From assembly GCA_030748495.1 (NCBI GenBank), contig JASMLX010000014.1, forward strand, positions 20,207 to 68,322: 48,116 bases of DNA. The letters are read 5' to 3'. A program made the position numbers and the translations under genes. Origin of the DNA: Candidatus Poribacteria bacterium. GTDB lineage: Bacteria > Poribacteria > WGA-4E > UBA9662. This document shows, piece after piece, positions 1 to 9,018 of this stretch. Within the stretch, counting starts at the first letter, position 1; each line of letters begins with the position of its first letter. The notes under the pieces were generated by a model, which was not told the DNA's origin, did not search any database, and saw only the letters and a list, made by a program, of their open reading frames with translations.

Positions 1-179
1 TCGCTGCGGACGCTCGGGTCCGATACCGATAGCAATCGGTGCGCCAGCGCGTGCGTTTCCTCCCGGAACAACGCCGCTTCCTCGCGAGTAAATACGCCTT
101 TAGCGAGCAGATAGCCATTCTGCTCGTAGAATGCCATTTCCTCATCGGTAAGTCCATGTACTTTCTCACTGGTAATCAT
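1..179 (-). CDS. PhyH-family dioxygenase, N-terminal part (runs off window)
   Basis: Only the first 59 codons are present; the gene continues beyond the left edge. The peptide starts MITSEKVHGLTDEEMAFYEQ and then has NGYLLAKGVF. An opening of this type (helix, then F-x-x-x-GYLL-x-x-GVF) is typical of phytanoyl-CoA dioxygenase-family non-haem Fe(II)/2-oxoglutarate oxygenases, and it closely resembles the start of the intact PhyH gene at 24162-24938. The HxD and distal His iron ligands would lie outside the window, so activity cannot be judged. Its start abuts the truncated end of the SUMF1-like remnant at 200-534, so the two were brought together by a deletion or rearrangement. The substrate is unknown. 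Confidence 0.75.
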   Translation of the reverse strand, partial: MITSEKVHGLTDEEMAFYEQNGYLLAKGVFTREEAALFREETHALAHRLLSVSDPSVRS

Positions 180-199
180 ATACTATTCCTCATATCCAT

Positions 200-534
200 C
201 ACTACCGGTTGATTGGGTTAGTTAAACCGATTATCGTTCCAATACAACGACTGACGGTGCTCCGTCTGTTGCATGAAGACCTGATATTGTGCGTTCGTCA
301 CCTCCGTCACCTCCATATAAAACCCATCCAGTGTCACGGTGTGCACCGGCCGTTCATTTGTACCTCCTGATTAAAGTGGTCTCCCATCTCAAAGAAGCCA
401 GCTAGGATCAGAGCCATCTTGGTCTCGTCTTTATTCCACAGGATTTGGTTGGGCAGGCCATCGGCTAAACTAATAGCAAGCAAAATAGCTAGTGTCAAAG
501 CCAGCCAAATAAGATGAGAGATCGTGACTTTCAT
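200..534 (-). pseudogene. Formylglycine-generating-enzyme-like (SUMF1 fold) protein, frameshifted and truncated
   Basis: The ATG at 534 follows a good ribosome site (CAGGTGA) and gives a signal peptide (MKVTISHLIWLALTLAILLA). The family start follows: KMALILAGFFEMGDHFN, comparable to the usual MV-x-IPAGEF-x-MGD. The frame breaks near 355-362. It resumes in another frame as ERPVHTVTLDGFYMEVTEVT and NAQYQVFM, the classic SUMF1-like core. It then meets a TAA inside RFN-stop-PNQPVV, where homologues have Q, and ends abruptly at about 200. Only about 110 of the usual 250-300 residues remain, so this is a dead gene. SUMF1-like exported proteins are abundant in Poribacteria-like genomes. Whether this one was an oxidase or a non-catalytic relative cannot be told. 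Confidence 0.75.
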
Positions 535-655
535 GTTAGTCACCTGAAATTGAGCAATGGGTTGAGAGCAGTAGTATGATTACTCCTATCATAACATCAA
601 GTTTATCGGAAGGGAAATGGCAGTAAGTGGATATTTGGTGGACAGCAAGTAGCAA

Positions 656-1183
656 CTATGTGGCTAAGTTGACTTCCTGGTTCAGGTCGCGATAGACGGT
701 GGCCTTTGAAATCCCATATCCTGCCATCAACTCCCTGATCAGTTCTCCTTCCTTCCGCCTAGCCTACAGCTCGGCCACCTGCTGTTCTGTCAACCGCTTC
801 TGCTGACCGAAACGCACTCCCCCTTCCTTGGCCTTGGCGATCCCATCCATCTGCCGTTCGGAACGCAGTTGGGTCTCGAATTGGTAGATGGCCGACAACA
901 TATGGAACCGCAAACGGCCGCTGGCGTGGCTGGTATCGATATTCTGATCCAGTACCTGCCCACCTGTTTGCCTTGGAGTTTGTCAGCATTTGGCACAGAT
1001 GCAAAGTCTGGTCACCATCAGGGTGTCCCCTGGCCTAACATATTCCAAACAGGTCTTTAATCTGGGACGTTGATCTGAAGTCCCACTCTTCTGTTCCTCA
1101 AACACTTTGTCACAGTGCCTCAATTTGTCGCGTTGGACCTCCTGTCCCACTGAACTGACCCGGGCATAACCTACCAGTGCCAT
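656..1183 (-). pseudogene. Serine recombinase (resolvase/invertase type), multiply frameshifted
   Basis: The start is well marked by GAGGAGG and ATG at 1183. The N-terminus MALVGYARVSSVGQEVQRDK carries the resolvase catalytic serine in the ARVSS motif, followed by SGTSDQRPRLKTCLEYVRPG and DTLMVTRL. Further on, in shifted frames, come ADKLQGKQVG, QNIDT and ERQMDGIAKAKEGG-type sequence. The C-terminal helix-turn-helix is clear: RKEGELIRELMAGYGISKAT, then VYRDLNQEVNLAT-stop. At least two frameshifts and one in-frame TAG (AEL-stop-ARRKEGE) break it. An intact protein would be about 185-195 aa, the usual size of Tn3/Pin-type resolvases. It is a dead mobile-element gene and no transposon ends were found. 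Confidence 0.8.
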
Positions 1184-2111
1184 GCTATCCTCCTCAGCTA
1201 CGTCTCATGCTATCTTAGACGATTTGATAATCCTATTATAAGACATGACATGGGACACATCAACACCTAGATCTCAGTGTATAGACTTTCTGAAACCTAA
1301 CATTCTTTCATGTCGGAAGCCGGCCCTGTGGTGTCAAAGCCAGAGGGCGGTTCTGTTTTCAGGCTCAGAAAAAACACCAACTGAGATAACTGCCCTCTGG
1401 AGGCCAATTTTTGAGGCCGAGGAGAGAGGTCATAATGGCAAATGATAGAATCATTCAGCCGTTAGATCCCCAGGGATTAGCCTTTCAATAACGGTGGTTG
1501 GTCAGCCGGGGCAGATAACTCCTCGAAAAACCGATTTAAATTTAAATGAATTTAGCTAGGCTGTTATCAGGTAGTTATGTGGTAGTTGCCTGAAAGTTAT
1601 GCCTGTTCACATAGGATTTACACCTGTTTTCCAGTCCTTCTTCTTTTAAATCAACCGACCAGCTGTCGGCACCAATATTTGAGCCCTTAATTTCAAGCTA
1701 GCGCGGGCCCAAAAGTGGCCTAATCCTGGCTTCAGCCGGCTTTTTCCCGTCCGGCCGGTTCATTTTGACCCTCTTGGTCCTTTCCACCCGACTGAGCCGA
1801 GCATAAATGCCCCTTCAATGGAATCGGAAGCCATGACCGTCATGATAATGATTGTTAGAGCCGGAATCAGGAATTAATCGGCCCAACATGTTGCTTGACA
1901 GTCCACCACTGAAGACCACATCGCCTTGCTAGCCTTCCACCTAGATTCGCCTGGCCATAGCAGACCATCTAGAGGAAATAGGGGTCCAATTTTGGCTGCC
2001 CCACAGAAATAGCAGTAGAATTTTCAAACAATGGCCGGAAATACCAGCCTGTTTTTGGGACATTTAACCTGCTGGCCAATAGTATCCTCCTAGCCAGGCT
2101 TTTCGCCCCTG
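1184..2111. other. About 0.9 kb without an identifiable gene
   Basis: No frame here reads like an intact protein. On the minus strand between about 1935 and 1690 a broken frame gives protein-like pieces (GDVVFSGGLSSNMLGRLIPD, then ARLSRVERTKRVKMNRPDGK), probably the tail of a lost gene that I cannot name. A short plus-strand reading from 1435 (MANDRIIQPLDPQGLAFQ) stops at once. The stretch also contains the inverted repeat at 1340-1400. Otherwise I see nothing functional. Confidence 0.4.
1340..1400. repeat. 13-bp imperfect inverted repeat with 35-nt spacer
   Basis: CCAGAGGGCGGTT at 1340-1352 is the reverse complement, with one mismatch, of AACTGCCCTCTGG at 1388-1400. It lies in a stretch with no credible gene. 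It could be a stem-loop or the ends of a tiny mobile element. No T-run follows, so a simple terminator is unlikely. Confidence 0.5.
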
Positions 2112-3827
2112 CTAACTCACCTGCTGGAGAATGAAGAAGATTTGGCTCGGCGGCTGGATGATTACGTGAAGGCTGAGGTTTTGGCCTTTTGGACATTGAG
2201 ACCACGGGATTAGACCCGTTGACTAACCAAATTCGTTTAGTTCAAATAACGGCACAGGATTTACCTGTTTGATAGTCGACCTGTTTCAGTGCTCCAACGG
2301 ATTGTCAGCCTTGACCCCTTTGTTAACAATAAATCTGTCAAAGTGGTCCATAATGCCAAATTCGAGCTTAAGTTTCTGCTACAAAATGAGGTTGAACTCA
2401 AGGGACAAATCTTTGATAGTATGTATGCTGACAAGTTACTTCATGCCGGCATACGTAGGCATTCTAGTACCTTGGAGCATCTGGCACAGTTCTACCTCAA
2501 GCGTCCATTAGACAAAGAACAACAAAACAGCGATTGGAGTGGTGATCTAACTGCCGACCAGTTAGCCTATGCTGCTGTTGATGCCGAAATATTGCTACCT
2601 TTGCGAGAAAAATTAATTTCCCGCTTAAAGAGTCAGAAGTTGATTGAGGTAGCTCAATTAGAGTTCGATTGCGTCTGGGCCATGGCTCAGATGGAGTTAG
2701 CTGGTATTAGGCTTGAGGTTGATCGACGGCAAAATTATTGTCAGTTAATCCAGCAAAACATTGGCCAATACCAAGCCAAGCTACAGCGTCATTGCGCCGA
2801 ATGGTCGCAAAAGGAGGACCAACCAATTAACCTGCGGTCGACACAGCAATTACAAGCCGCTTTGGCTTTGTTAGGCATTCAGGTCAAAAGTACCAGGCAG
2901 TCAACTTTAGAGGCTAAATCGGATTCAGTGGTGGTAGCTAATCTGCTGTAGTATAAACATTGGCAAAGCCAAAACAGCAAGTACGCCGATAAAATTTTGA
3001 AATCAGTCCATCCTGAGACCAATCGAATCCACGCCGAGTATCGTCAACTCGGCACCGACACCGGCCGCTTGTTTTGCAGTAACCCACCACTACAGCAAAT
3101 ACCCACTCAACAACAAGTCCGTAGTTGCTTCGTGCCAACTGAAGGAAACAGGTTTATCATTGCCGACTATTCTCAGATTGAACTCCGAGTAGCAGCTCAG
3201 ATTAGTCAAGACCAGCGAATGATTGAGGTCTATCAAAACGGAGAAGACCTGCATCGGTTAACGGATTCCTTATTAACTGAGACATCGATTACAGAGGTGA
3301 CTGATGAGCAGCGGCAAGCGGCCAAAGCGGTCAACTTTGGTCTGTTGTTCGCTATGGAGGCCAAAGGGTTACGTAGTTATGCGCTTAATACTTATGGGGT
3401 GGAGATGAGTTTGGATCGGGCCAGCCGATTCAAACAACGCTTCTGTGATAGTTATGCCGGATTTGCGGCCTTCTTGCAAAATTCGGCTAACCGAAAAGTC
3501 AAACAATTTCGAACACTGAGTGGTCGGATCAGGCATTTCACCCAAGGCTATGCCTCACTACCCAACGCTTTAAATACCCCCATCCAAGGTACTGCCGCTG
3601 ATATTATCAAACACGCCCTGGCTGATTTACCGGCTCAGTTGATCGATACTCGAGCACAAATAGTGGCTTGCATTCATGATGAAATTATTATAGAAGTTAA
3701 AGAGAGGCATGCTGAAACCGCCAAACAGATACTAGACCAAGTGATGGTGGCTACAGGCCAACACTATCTGACAGATGTGCCAGTAGTGGTAGAAGCCAAG
3801 ATTACCGATAGTTGGGCCGAGAAATAA
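2112..3827 (+). pseudogene. DNA polymerase I-type protein (3'-5' exonuclease plus polymerase), interrupted
   Basis: Family A polymerase with a proofreading domain and no 5'-nuclease, as in phage, plasmid and some cyanobacterial versions of about 570-600 aa. Exo I (DIETTGLD) is readable only after a shift near 2185. Exo II is HNAKFELKFL and Exo III is YAAVDAEILL. The polymerase part has TGRLFCSNPPLQQIP, motif A DYSQIELRVAAQ, motif B RQAAKAVNFGLLFAM and motif C CIHDEIIIEV. Frameshifts lie near 2185, 2270 and 2288. A TAG at 2949-2951 splits the long open part, but the frame is unchanged on either side (NLL-stop-YKHWQ). The longest open pieces are 2289-2951 and 2997-3827. The catalytic motifs of the polymerase half are intact, so the loss is probably recent. 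Amber readthrough would rejoin the two halves but not repair the upstream shifts. Confidence 0.85.
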
Positions 3828-3850
3828 GCAGACAGGTCGGTTAACTGACC

Positions 3851-4015
3851 ACCAAAGACCAGCAGATAGAGCGTCTCCAGTCAGCACTCGACCAGTCGCA
3901 ACAACTCCAGGCTCTAGCGGAGAGCCGTCATCAAGCTGAACATCAGCAATTAGCCGAGATTGAGGGGCGGTCGTTGTTGCAACAGCTAAAGGCCGTTCTG
4001 GTGGCTAATCCTTAA
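3851..4015 (+). pseudogene. C-terminal coiled-coil fragment, probably of a mobile-element or DNA-binding protein
   Basis: A 54-codon frame without a start reads TKDQQIERLQSALDQSQQLQ and then QALAESRHQAEHQQLAEIEG, ending in KAVLVANP and TAA. The Gln/Leu-rich heptads predict a coiled coil. This kind of end is seen on small helix-turn-helix proteins of plasmids and phages. There is no in-frame ATG, GTG or TTG with a ribosome site, so it is most likely the surviving tail of a lost gene. It lies 23 nt after the polymerase remnant and may come from the same element. The function is not assignable. Confidence 0.45.
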
Positions 4016-4716
4016 ACTATGCTGGGTGACTACACACTGCTCTTGTGGCCGACTGAGCAAATAGAGCTTTTTTGGACACCAGTCCAACCCTCCTAAACAT
4101 TTCCTCTTCATCTGCCGATAAGTAATTGACCTCCTGGCCTGAGTGGATCGGTTTCCACTGCCGGCGTCAATTTATCTACCTTATCGGGAGGACTTACACC
4201 CAAACAACATCAACATGCTCTTCACGCCCTCGTTTCTTCTTTACCGTTTGAACTAAGGTCGGCACTAACATTCCCACCTTTTAATGTCGGTGTCACTTTT
4301 TTCTAAACACTCTGTCTGCAAATGCAGATAAATAATCATCCGCTAATAAGCTAATAATAGTAGGGCTGATCCCCGTACTATTATAAATAGGATTAGATGA
4401 TGAAACTATTCGGCCAGACAACTTCTCAATTCTCTACTACCCACTCAGTCACCAAAGCCTGGACTGAATCCAAAGGCTGGCGTCCATCCCCCTATCATCA
4501 GCCCTAGGCAGAGAAGGTAGTCCGCATGAACTTTAGCCATGCTCCACCACCGATGCAACTCGTCTACAGGTTCCAGTCTTCAAACCCAAGGTCTGTTTCA
4601 TCTCAACCGACGACTCCACTATAGTTAGCACTAAAGCAGCCAATTGCAGACGTGAACCAAAAAGTAACACAACATCGTAAAGTCAACCTGATTCCTTCAT
4701 CAAACGACCAACTGGC
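4016..4716. other. About 0.7 kb upstream of flagellin without a recognised gene
   Basis: A short frame from 4398 (MMKLFGQTTSQFSTTHSVTK...) ends at a TAG at 4507-4509 and would continue beyond it as AEKVVRMNFSHAPPPMQLVY. It could be a broken small gene or chance. No clear promoter or ribosome site precedes the flagellin ATG at 4717. The rest of the stretch shows nothing I can name. Confidence 0.35.
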
Positions 4717-5902
4717 ATGAACAGTTTCCGAATTAACACCCCAATAGCATCTTCTAATTCCCTACGTCTTTTGGGCCAATCCCAAGCCAAGATGGAAAAC
4801 GCCATTCAACGTCTATCATCGGGCTTGCGCATCAATTCGGCTAAGGACGATACGGCGGGCAGTGCTATCAGCCAACGGATGCAGAACCAGATCCGTGGTC
4901 AGCGCATGGCCAGCAACAACATCAAGCAAAGCACCGACCTAGTTCAAACAGCGGAGGGAGGCCTAGGTGAAATCCAGGGCATCCTGAGTCGGATGAGGGA
5001 GCTAGCGGTGCAAGCGGCCTCCGATAACCTGCATACCAACGATCGATTCAGTATCGATCTGGAGTATCAGCAACTGAAACAAGAGGTCAATCGGATTGCT
5101 AATTCTACCAGCTACAACAGTATCAATCTATTAGACGTCAGTCGTAGCGGCAGTAATGGCGTAGACAGTACACAAGGGAGTACAGGCAGTTCAGGGACTG
5201 GCGGCACCGGTGAGATCACCAACATCACCGACTTAGTGGATTCCTCTGATGGCTTGAGTGACAATGGAGCCCTGACTATTCATAACGACCAGCTGTATTG
5301 GACTGACACTTTCACCGACAAGATCCAACGGGCTGATCTGGACGGCAGTGAATGTCACCGACTCAGTGGATTCCTCTGCTGGCTTGAGTGGCCCTATTGG
5401 CCTAACCATCCATAACGACCAGCTGTATTGGACTGACTATCTCACCCAAAAGATCCAACGGGCTGATTTAAATCTAGCCTCAGGCGGTCTAGGCGACGGC
5501 ACCTCCGACTTCACCCTTCAAATCGAGGCCGACAACTCCACTGACGACCGTATGACCTTCGGCATCGATTCCGTCACCACCGACAGCCTGCTATTAGCCG
5601 ACACCGACGTCGACTCCTTAAGCGATGCTCAAACCACCATCAACTCACTGGATGCGGCCATCGACTTCATCAACGACCAACGCTCCAACTTAGGTGCTGT
5701 CCAGAACCGCTTGGGTTTTGCCAACTCCAACCTGATGTCGAGTATCCAGAACACCGAACCTTCTCTCTCCACTATCCGTGACGCCGACTTTGCCTTTGAA
5801 GCCAGTAACCTGGCCCGCACGCAAATACTGACCCAGTCAGGCACAGCCATGCTGGCTCAGGCTAACCAAATATCACAGAATATACTGTCACTACTGAAAT
5901 AG
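4717..5902 (+). pseudogene. Flagellin with YWTD-repeat insert, split by a 1-nt frameshift
   Basis: The N-terminal D0/D1 region is clear (MNSFRINTPIASSNSLRLLG, then IQRLSSGLRINSAKDDTAGS and AISQRMQNQIRGQ). The C-terminal D1/D0 region is also clear (SNLARTQILTQSGTAMLAQA and NQISQNILSLLK). Between them, from about residue 169, lie two copies of a unit containing LTIHNDQLYWTD and KIQRADLDGS, the signature of LDL-receptor YWTD propeller blades. The reading frame shifts in the linker between the copies, at about 5341-5350. The first frame runs 4717-5415 and the second 5348-5902 (GTG as its first codon). Read across the shift it would be about 394 aa. YWTD blades in the surface-exposed variable region of flagellin are unusual. 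No other flagellar operon gene is in the window, though a possible FlbD-like remnant lies at 19995-20237. Confidence 0.85.
5221..5470 (+). repeat. Two 120-nt direct repeats encoding YWTD blades
   Basis: Unit 1 (5221-5340) and unit 2 (5351-5470) align without gaps over 120 nt and share long identical stretches such as CATAACGACCAGCTGTATTG. The unit-to-unit distance is 130 nt. A YWTD blade of 43 residues would need 129, so the 10-nt linker GACGGCAGTG is one base too long and causes the frameshift. High DNA identity points to a recent duplication. Confidence 0.9.
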
Positions 5903-6015
5903 AATTTAATAGCGATAAGCCAACGATAGCAACCCTCAACTGACTACAACAGGTGTCAAGCTCCGTCAGCGAATCTGCCAGTCACTGACCACAAAAGGGC
6001 GGATCACCCGGGTCA

Positions 6016-6372
6016 GTGGGGGTTGTTTTTTATGTGGGATTGGCCAGACAGACTATCAATATTTGGAAGAATCAAGACAGTGCTTTTATTGCTCGGTTGA
6101 ACTTAGAACGAGAGGTAACGTGGTCAGCCCATCGAGAAAAGTTACGCTCGATAGTAACTAAAGCTGTGGATTTACTAGCCAGTGGTCTGGATAGCCAAGA
6201 TGAGAGGATTCGGCAGAATTCCGCCGTTCATGTGTTAAAAACTGTCGGACTTTATGGCAAAGATCTTAGGCCATATGGACACACAAGTACGAATGAGATT
6301 GAGAAAGAGTGGGATTACGCTAGCGAAACGTTACAGTTTTTTGAGAATATTGGCAGAAGCATGTTGAAGTGA
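6016..6372 (+). pseudogene. Helix-turn-helix protein of phage/mobile type, probably 5'-truncated
   Basis: The frame opens with GTG at 6016 but has no ribosome site. Its first residues (GVVFYV) are followed at once by GLARQTINIWKNQDSAFIAR, the second half of a helix-turn-helix like those of terminase-small-subunit-type and transposon-linked proteins. The first helix would lie upstream, where no coherent frame exists, so the 5' end is probably lost. The remainder (SAHREKLRSIVTKAVDLLAS, IRQNSAVHVLKTVGLYGKDL) is helical and well formed up to the stop. It fits the other mobile-element debris in this region. It could still be expressed as a shortened 118-aa protein. Confidence 0.5.
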
Positions 6373-6574
6373 AATAGGCTTAAAATCTCGATTGGTTTAT
6401 TTGCTACTATTCCTCCGTCAATGATGACTGCAGTTTTTGTCTATCGCAAGTTGGCTAAACCCGATATTGAGGTGTCTAGACAAGATTAACATTACACAAC
6501 CATCCCTTGGTTCTAGTTGATAAGTGGGTACTTCATGTCATTCTCATCCAGACAAGGAGTCTAACTATGTTTTG

Positions 6575-7456
6575 TCACCCACTTCTGAGCCCGTGGTGCG
6601 GTTTTACCTTCAAGTTCGGAATGTGCTGCCAGTAGTTGGCCGTTGGGCTGTCTGGCCAATTGGCTTGGAGTGTCTCCCAATCAAATGGAGAACCTAGCCA
6701 GTGAAAATGGGGTTGTAGCCAGGAGTCGGAAATGGTGTGGCTGTAGCCGGTGTATCGAAAATCTATCGAGAGGCGAATCACATCTTCTGTGTGATTGTCG
6801 GCAGCTGCATGAACTGTTAGCGATTTAAAAAGCAGAATGTCACCCGCTTGGTAATCGGTTTGCAACCAAACCGAGTCTGCATCCACATCAACTGTATTTC
6901 CACCCGGGCCGGGAGCAGAATGAGGGACTAAAAACCCCGATTTGTGGCTGTTTGTCAATAGTTTCAACCCTCCGGTTGCAACCGGCACGTCGCCCAGCGG
7001 AGCCCAGCAAGATACGGTTTCTGTTGAGCCGCCTACATAAAGCCAATCTTGATGTGGTTGTGTTCCTCGTTCGTTATCCCGGGGAAAGGCGACGCGAGCA
7101 ATGGTCATCGGTAGAGCAAAGACCGGTTCCTGGAACAGATATTCCATGATGGTATGCACTTGCGGTGTCATCTTTAGTCGATGAAAAGATTCTAAAGCTT
7201 GGATCTTGGCATAAACGGGTCTCCACTCCTTATCCCCTTCTAAAATTGGTTCGATATCAGTTAGACCATCCATTACGTCAGTTCCCTCTCTCAACCACCC
7301 CTCTTCCTGGCAAAACTCAAGAATCTGCCGCCGTAGTGATAGAACTTCTGGCTGAGGAAGTGTGTCTCGCAAAAACAGATATCCGTCGGCATTGAACTGT
7401 TGGCGCAAAGCAGGTGGATCAGACAGAAGATGATTTGATTCAGTGAAATATTCCAT
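6575..7456 (-). CDS. Phytanoyl-CoA dioxygenase-family protein (PhyH), 293 aa
   Basis: Non-haem Fe(II)/2-oxoglutarate-dependent oxygenase of the double-stranded beta-helix fold. The facial triad is visible: H135 and D137 in PHQDWLYVG, and H216 in LTVHAAADN. R228 in VIRLSIDFRY is the likely 2-oxoglutarate anchor. The N-terminus has the usual FNADGYLFLRDTLP. Length and motif spacing are normal, so it should be active. Family members hydroxylate lipids, secondary metabolites, ectoine or phosphonates, and the substrate cannot be read from sequence. It is a single-gene unit: remnants lie on both sides and the nearest PhyH gene (8224-9018) is not close enough to suggest co-transcription. The ATG at 7456 fits the family N-terminus. 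Confidence 0.9.
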   Translation of the reverse strand: MEYFTESNHLLSDPPALRQQFNADGYLFLRDTLPQPEVLSLRRQILEFCQEEGWLREGTDVMDGLTDIEPILEGDKEWRPVYAKIQALESFHRLKMTPQVHTIMEYLFQEPVFALPMTIARVAFPRDNERGTQPHQDWLYVGGSTETVSCWAPLGDVPVATGGLKLLTNSHKSGFLVPHSAPGPGGNTVDVDADSVWLQTDYQAGDILLFKSLTVHAAADNHTEDVIRLSIDFRYTGYSHTISDSWLQPHFHWLGSPFDWETLQANWPDSPTANYWQHIPNLKVKPHHGLRSG

Positions 7457-7554
7457 AGTTAAACTTAACCTCTTAATTTTATTGGCTGAGTCGTTCGTCT
7501 CAAAAACTAATTTTTAGCTGAGGTATTCCCCTGGCGATAGAAGACACTTACAAA

Positions 7555-7940
7555 CACAGGACCTACGGTTGTTCTGAACGTTGCTGATGACCTGAAGGCC
7601 GAGGACACCGTCAACCCGTTATTGCGGTACGACTCGACCAATGGGTAGGCGGCGATGTGGTGCACGTTCTGTGGGATGATATGACGCTTCCGGCCCCAAG
7701 TGCGCTACGACACCGGTGATATCTCCGATGTGGGCACAGCGGTGTGGATGTACGATACAACTAACGATGGGACTGGTCACCACTGGTCACCATAGGTGTT
7801 CACACAGTTGAGGTGGTCTTGGAGAAACAGAATCCCAAAGTTGCTTCCGATATTGTTCTGACGAATGTCGAATTGGTCATTCAGTACCCAAGGGCTCGCG
7901 GACAAACTCATGAACTGATTCGCAAGGAGAGCGAAAAATG
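7555..7940 (+). pseudogene. Beta-rich protein fragment, frameshifted, family not recognised
   Basis: Protein-like pieces follow each other in shifting frames: VVLNVADDLKAEDTVNPLLR, then GDVVHVLWDDMTLPAP, then VRYDTGDISDVGTAVWMYDT, then VGVHTVEVVLEKQNPKVASD with IVLTNVELVIQYP before a TGA at 7938-7940. The alternating hydrophobic pattern suggests a beta-sandwich, perhaps a carbohydrate-related or secreted domain. A perfect 10-bp tandem duplication (ACTGGTCACC at 7772-7781 and 7782-7791) lies inside it and may have caused one shift. No start codon can be assigned. Confidence 0.5.
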
Positions 7941-8057
7941 AGCACAATTGAATAACCGACAAAGTATATGAAAGCGACCATGATTGCGTGTGCTGAAGCC
8001 GATGTCAAAGGCATATCGACGGAAAAACCTATCGCCGGTGTTCTGGCAGAAGCAGAT

Positions 8058-8200
8058 AAAATGGTCGAGTCCTGCAACTGGTAGAAATAGAGACCACTGG
8101 AGACCTTTTTCCCGATGCGTTGCACCCATCCCAGTATATAGCCGGCTCTGTGGTTTGATAGTTCCCAGCCGGTTTCTTTGATTCGTTCGAGCGATCGCCT
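8058..8200 (-). pseudogene. Remnant of a FlgD-like C-terminal sorting domain
   Basis: The minus strand reads NYQTTEPAIYWDGCNASGKK followed by VSSGLYFYQLQ. This is the characteristic end of FlgD Ig-like / type IX-like secretion tails, normally YWDGRD-x-x-G-x-x-V-x-SG-x-YFYRLQAGD followed by a basic end. After LQ the frame changes and the basic end (RKMLLLK type) is missing. No upstream coding frame connects to it. It is the stump of a lost exported protein. Confidence 0.65.
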
Positions 8201-8223
8201 CGCTTCACCCAGTCCAGATACCC

Positions 8224-9018
8224 TTAGTGATTGATAAAGGGAAATGTCCCGTTGTAGCCCAGTGCCGCGATCGCCGGCAGCGGCGAACTGACGAAGGGAA
8301 TGCCCGGGAACATCGGCGTCTGCTGGTAATGCAGTACCACATTGCAGCGTAGCGGATCACCGTCGTTCTCTTGTCGCAACTTGGCGCCCTGGTGCGGAAT
8401 ATGACTGAAGAAGACCACCACGTCGCCGGTCAGGGGGTAGAGGTGGGTGTGAGGCTGTTTTTCACACCACTGGTAGAATGGATTATCCGAATTGTATCCG
8501 CCGAGATGTCGAATCTCCTCAGGCAGGGCGTTGTGGCAGAAGTCATCGATAAAGGTCAGCCTCCCCGTCTCGGGCGTGTTGTCGGTAAGATAAAAGGTGG
8601 TATTGATGCATAACGGGCGCAGCGCATGGCGGGCCTCGTCGGGCGCGTCCCAGTAATAGCCAAAATCCTTGTGCCATTCCTGAGTATAGGCAGCGGGGTT
8701 GATATGCGCCCGAAAGCTGCGCAACTGGCATTGCCGGCCCAGCATGGCCTTAAGATACGTAGCCACCGAAGCATGGCCGACTAGCGGCCGTGCTAAACCC
8801 GGTTCCTGCTCCAGCAGATGGTCGAAGGCGACATTGCCGACTTCGTTGCTGATATCCCATTCTTCATGCTTGTATTTCCGCGTCAGACACTCGCGCCAGG
8901 CTTCAACCATCTCTAAGTTGAGCGCCCCACGCACAAGCAGATAGCCGTGCCGGTCGAGCGCATCGAGCTGTTGTTCCAGGTCTGTAATTTCCGCCGTATC
9001 GGCGACCAATTCTCCCAT
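8224..9018 (-). CDS. Phytanoyl-CoA dioxygenase-family protein (PhyH), 264 aa
   Basis: The second intact PhyH enzyme. Iron ligands are H116 and D118 (EWHKDFGYY) and H209 (HIPHQGAK), and R224 (PLRCNVVLHY) is the likely 2-oxoglutarate anchor. The start at 9018 has a strong ribosome site (AAAGGGGGAG, then ATG). The W-H-K-D form of the first motif differs from the H-Q-D form of the other two intact copies, so it probably belongs to another subfamily with another substrate. The stop at 8224 lies only about 25 nt from the FlgD-like remnant. There is no adjacent partner gene, and the reaction is not assignable from sequence. Confidence 0.9.
   Translation of the reverse strand: MGELVADTAEITDLEQQLDALDRHGYLLVRGALNLEMVEAWRECLTRKYKHEEWDISNEVGNVAFDHLLEQEPGLARPLVGHASVATYLKAMLGRQCQLRSFRAHINPAAYTQEWHKDFGYYWDAPDEARHALRPLCINTTFYLTDNTPETGRLTFIDDFCHNALPEEIRHLGGYNSDNPFYQWCEKQPHTHLYPLTGDVVVFFSHIPHQGAKLRQENDGDPLRCNVVLHYQQTPMFPGIPFVSSPLPAIAALGYNGTFPFINH

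Noticed and set aside
759..1004. Separate small ORFs inside the resolvase remnant
   Set aside because: They are frame pieces of the same broken recombinase.
1245..1445. 66-aa plus-strand ORF
   Set aside because: No ribosome site, composition not protein-like, and an inverted repeat lies within it.
5348..5902. Second flagellin frame as an independent 184-aa gene from GTG
   Set aside because: It begins within the repeat linker and contains only the C-terminal half; it is the continuation of the same gene after a 1-nt shift.
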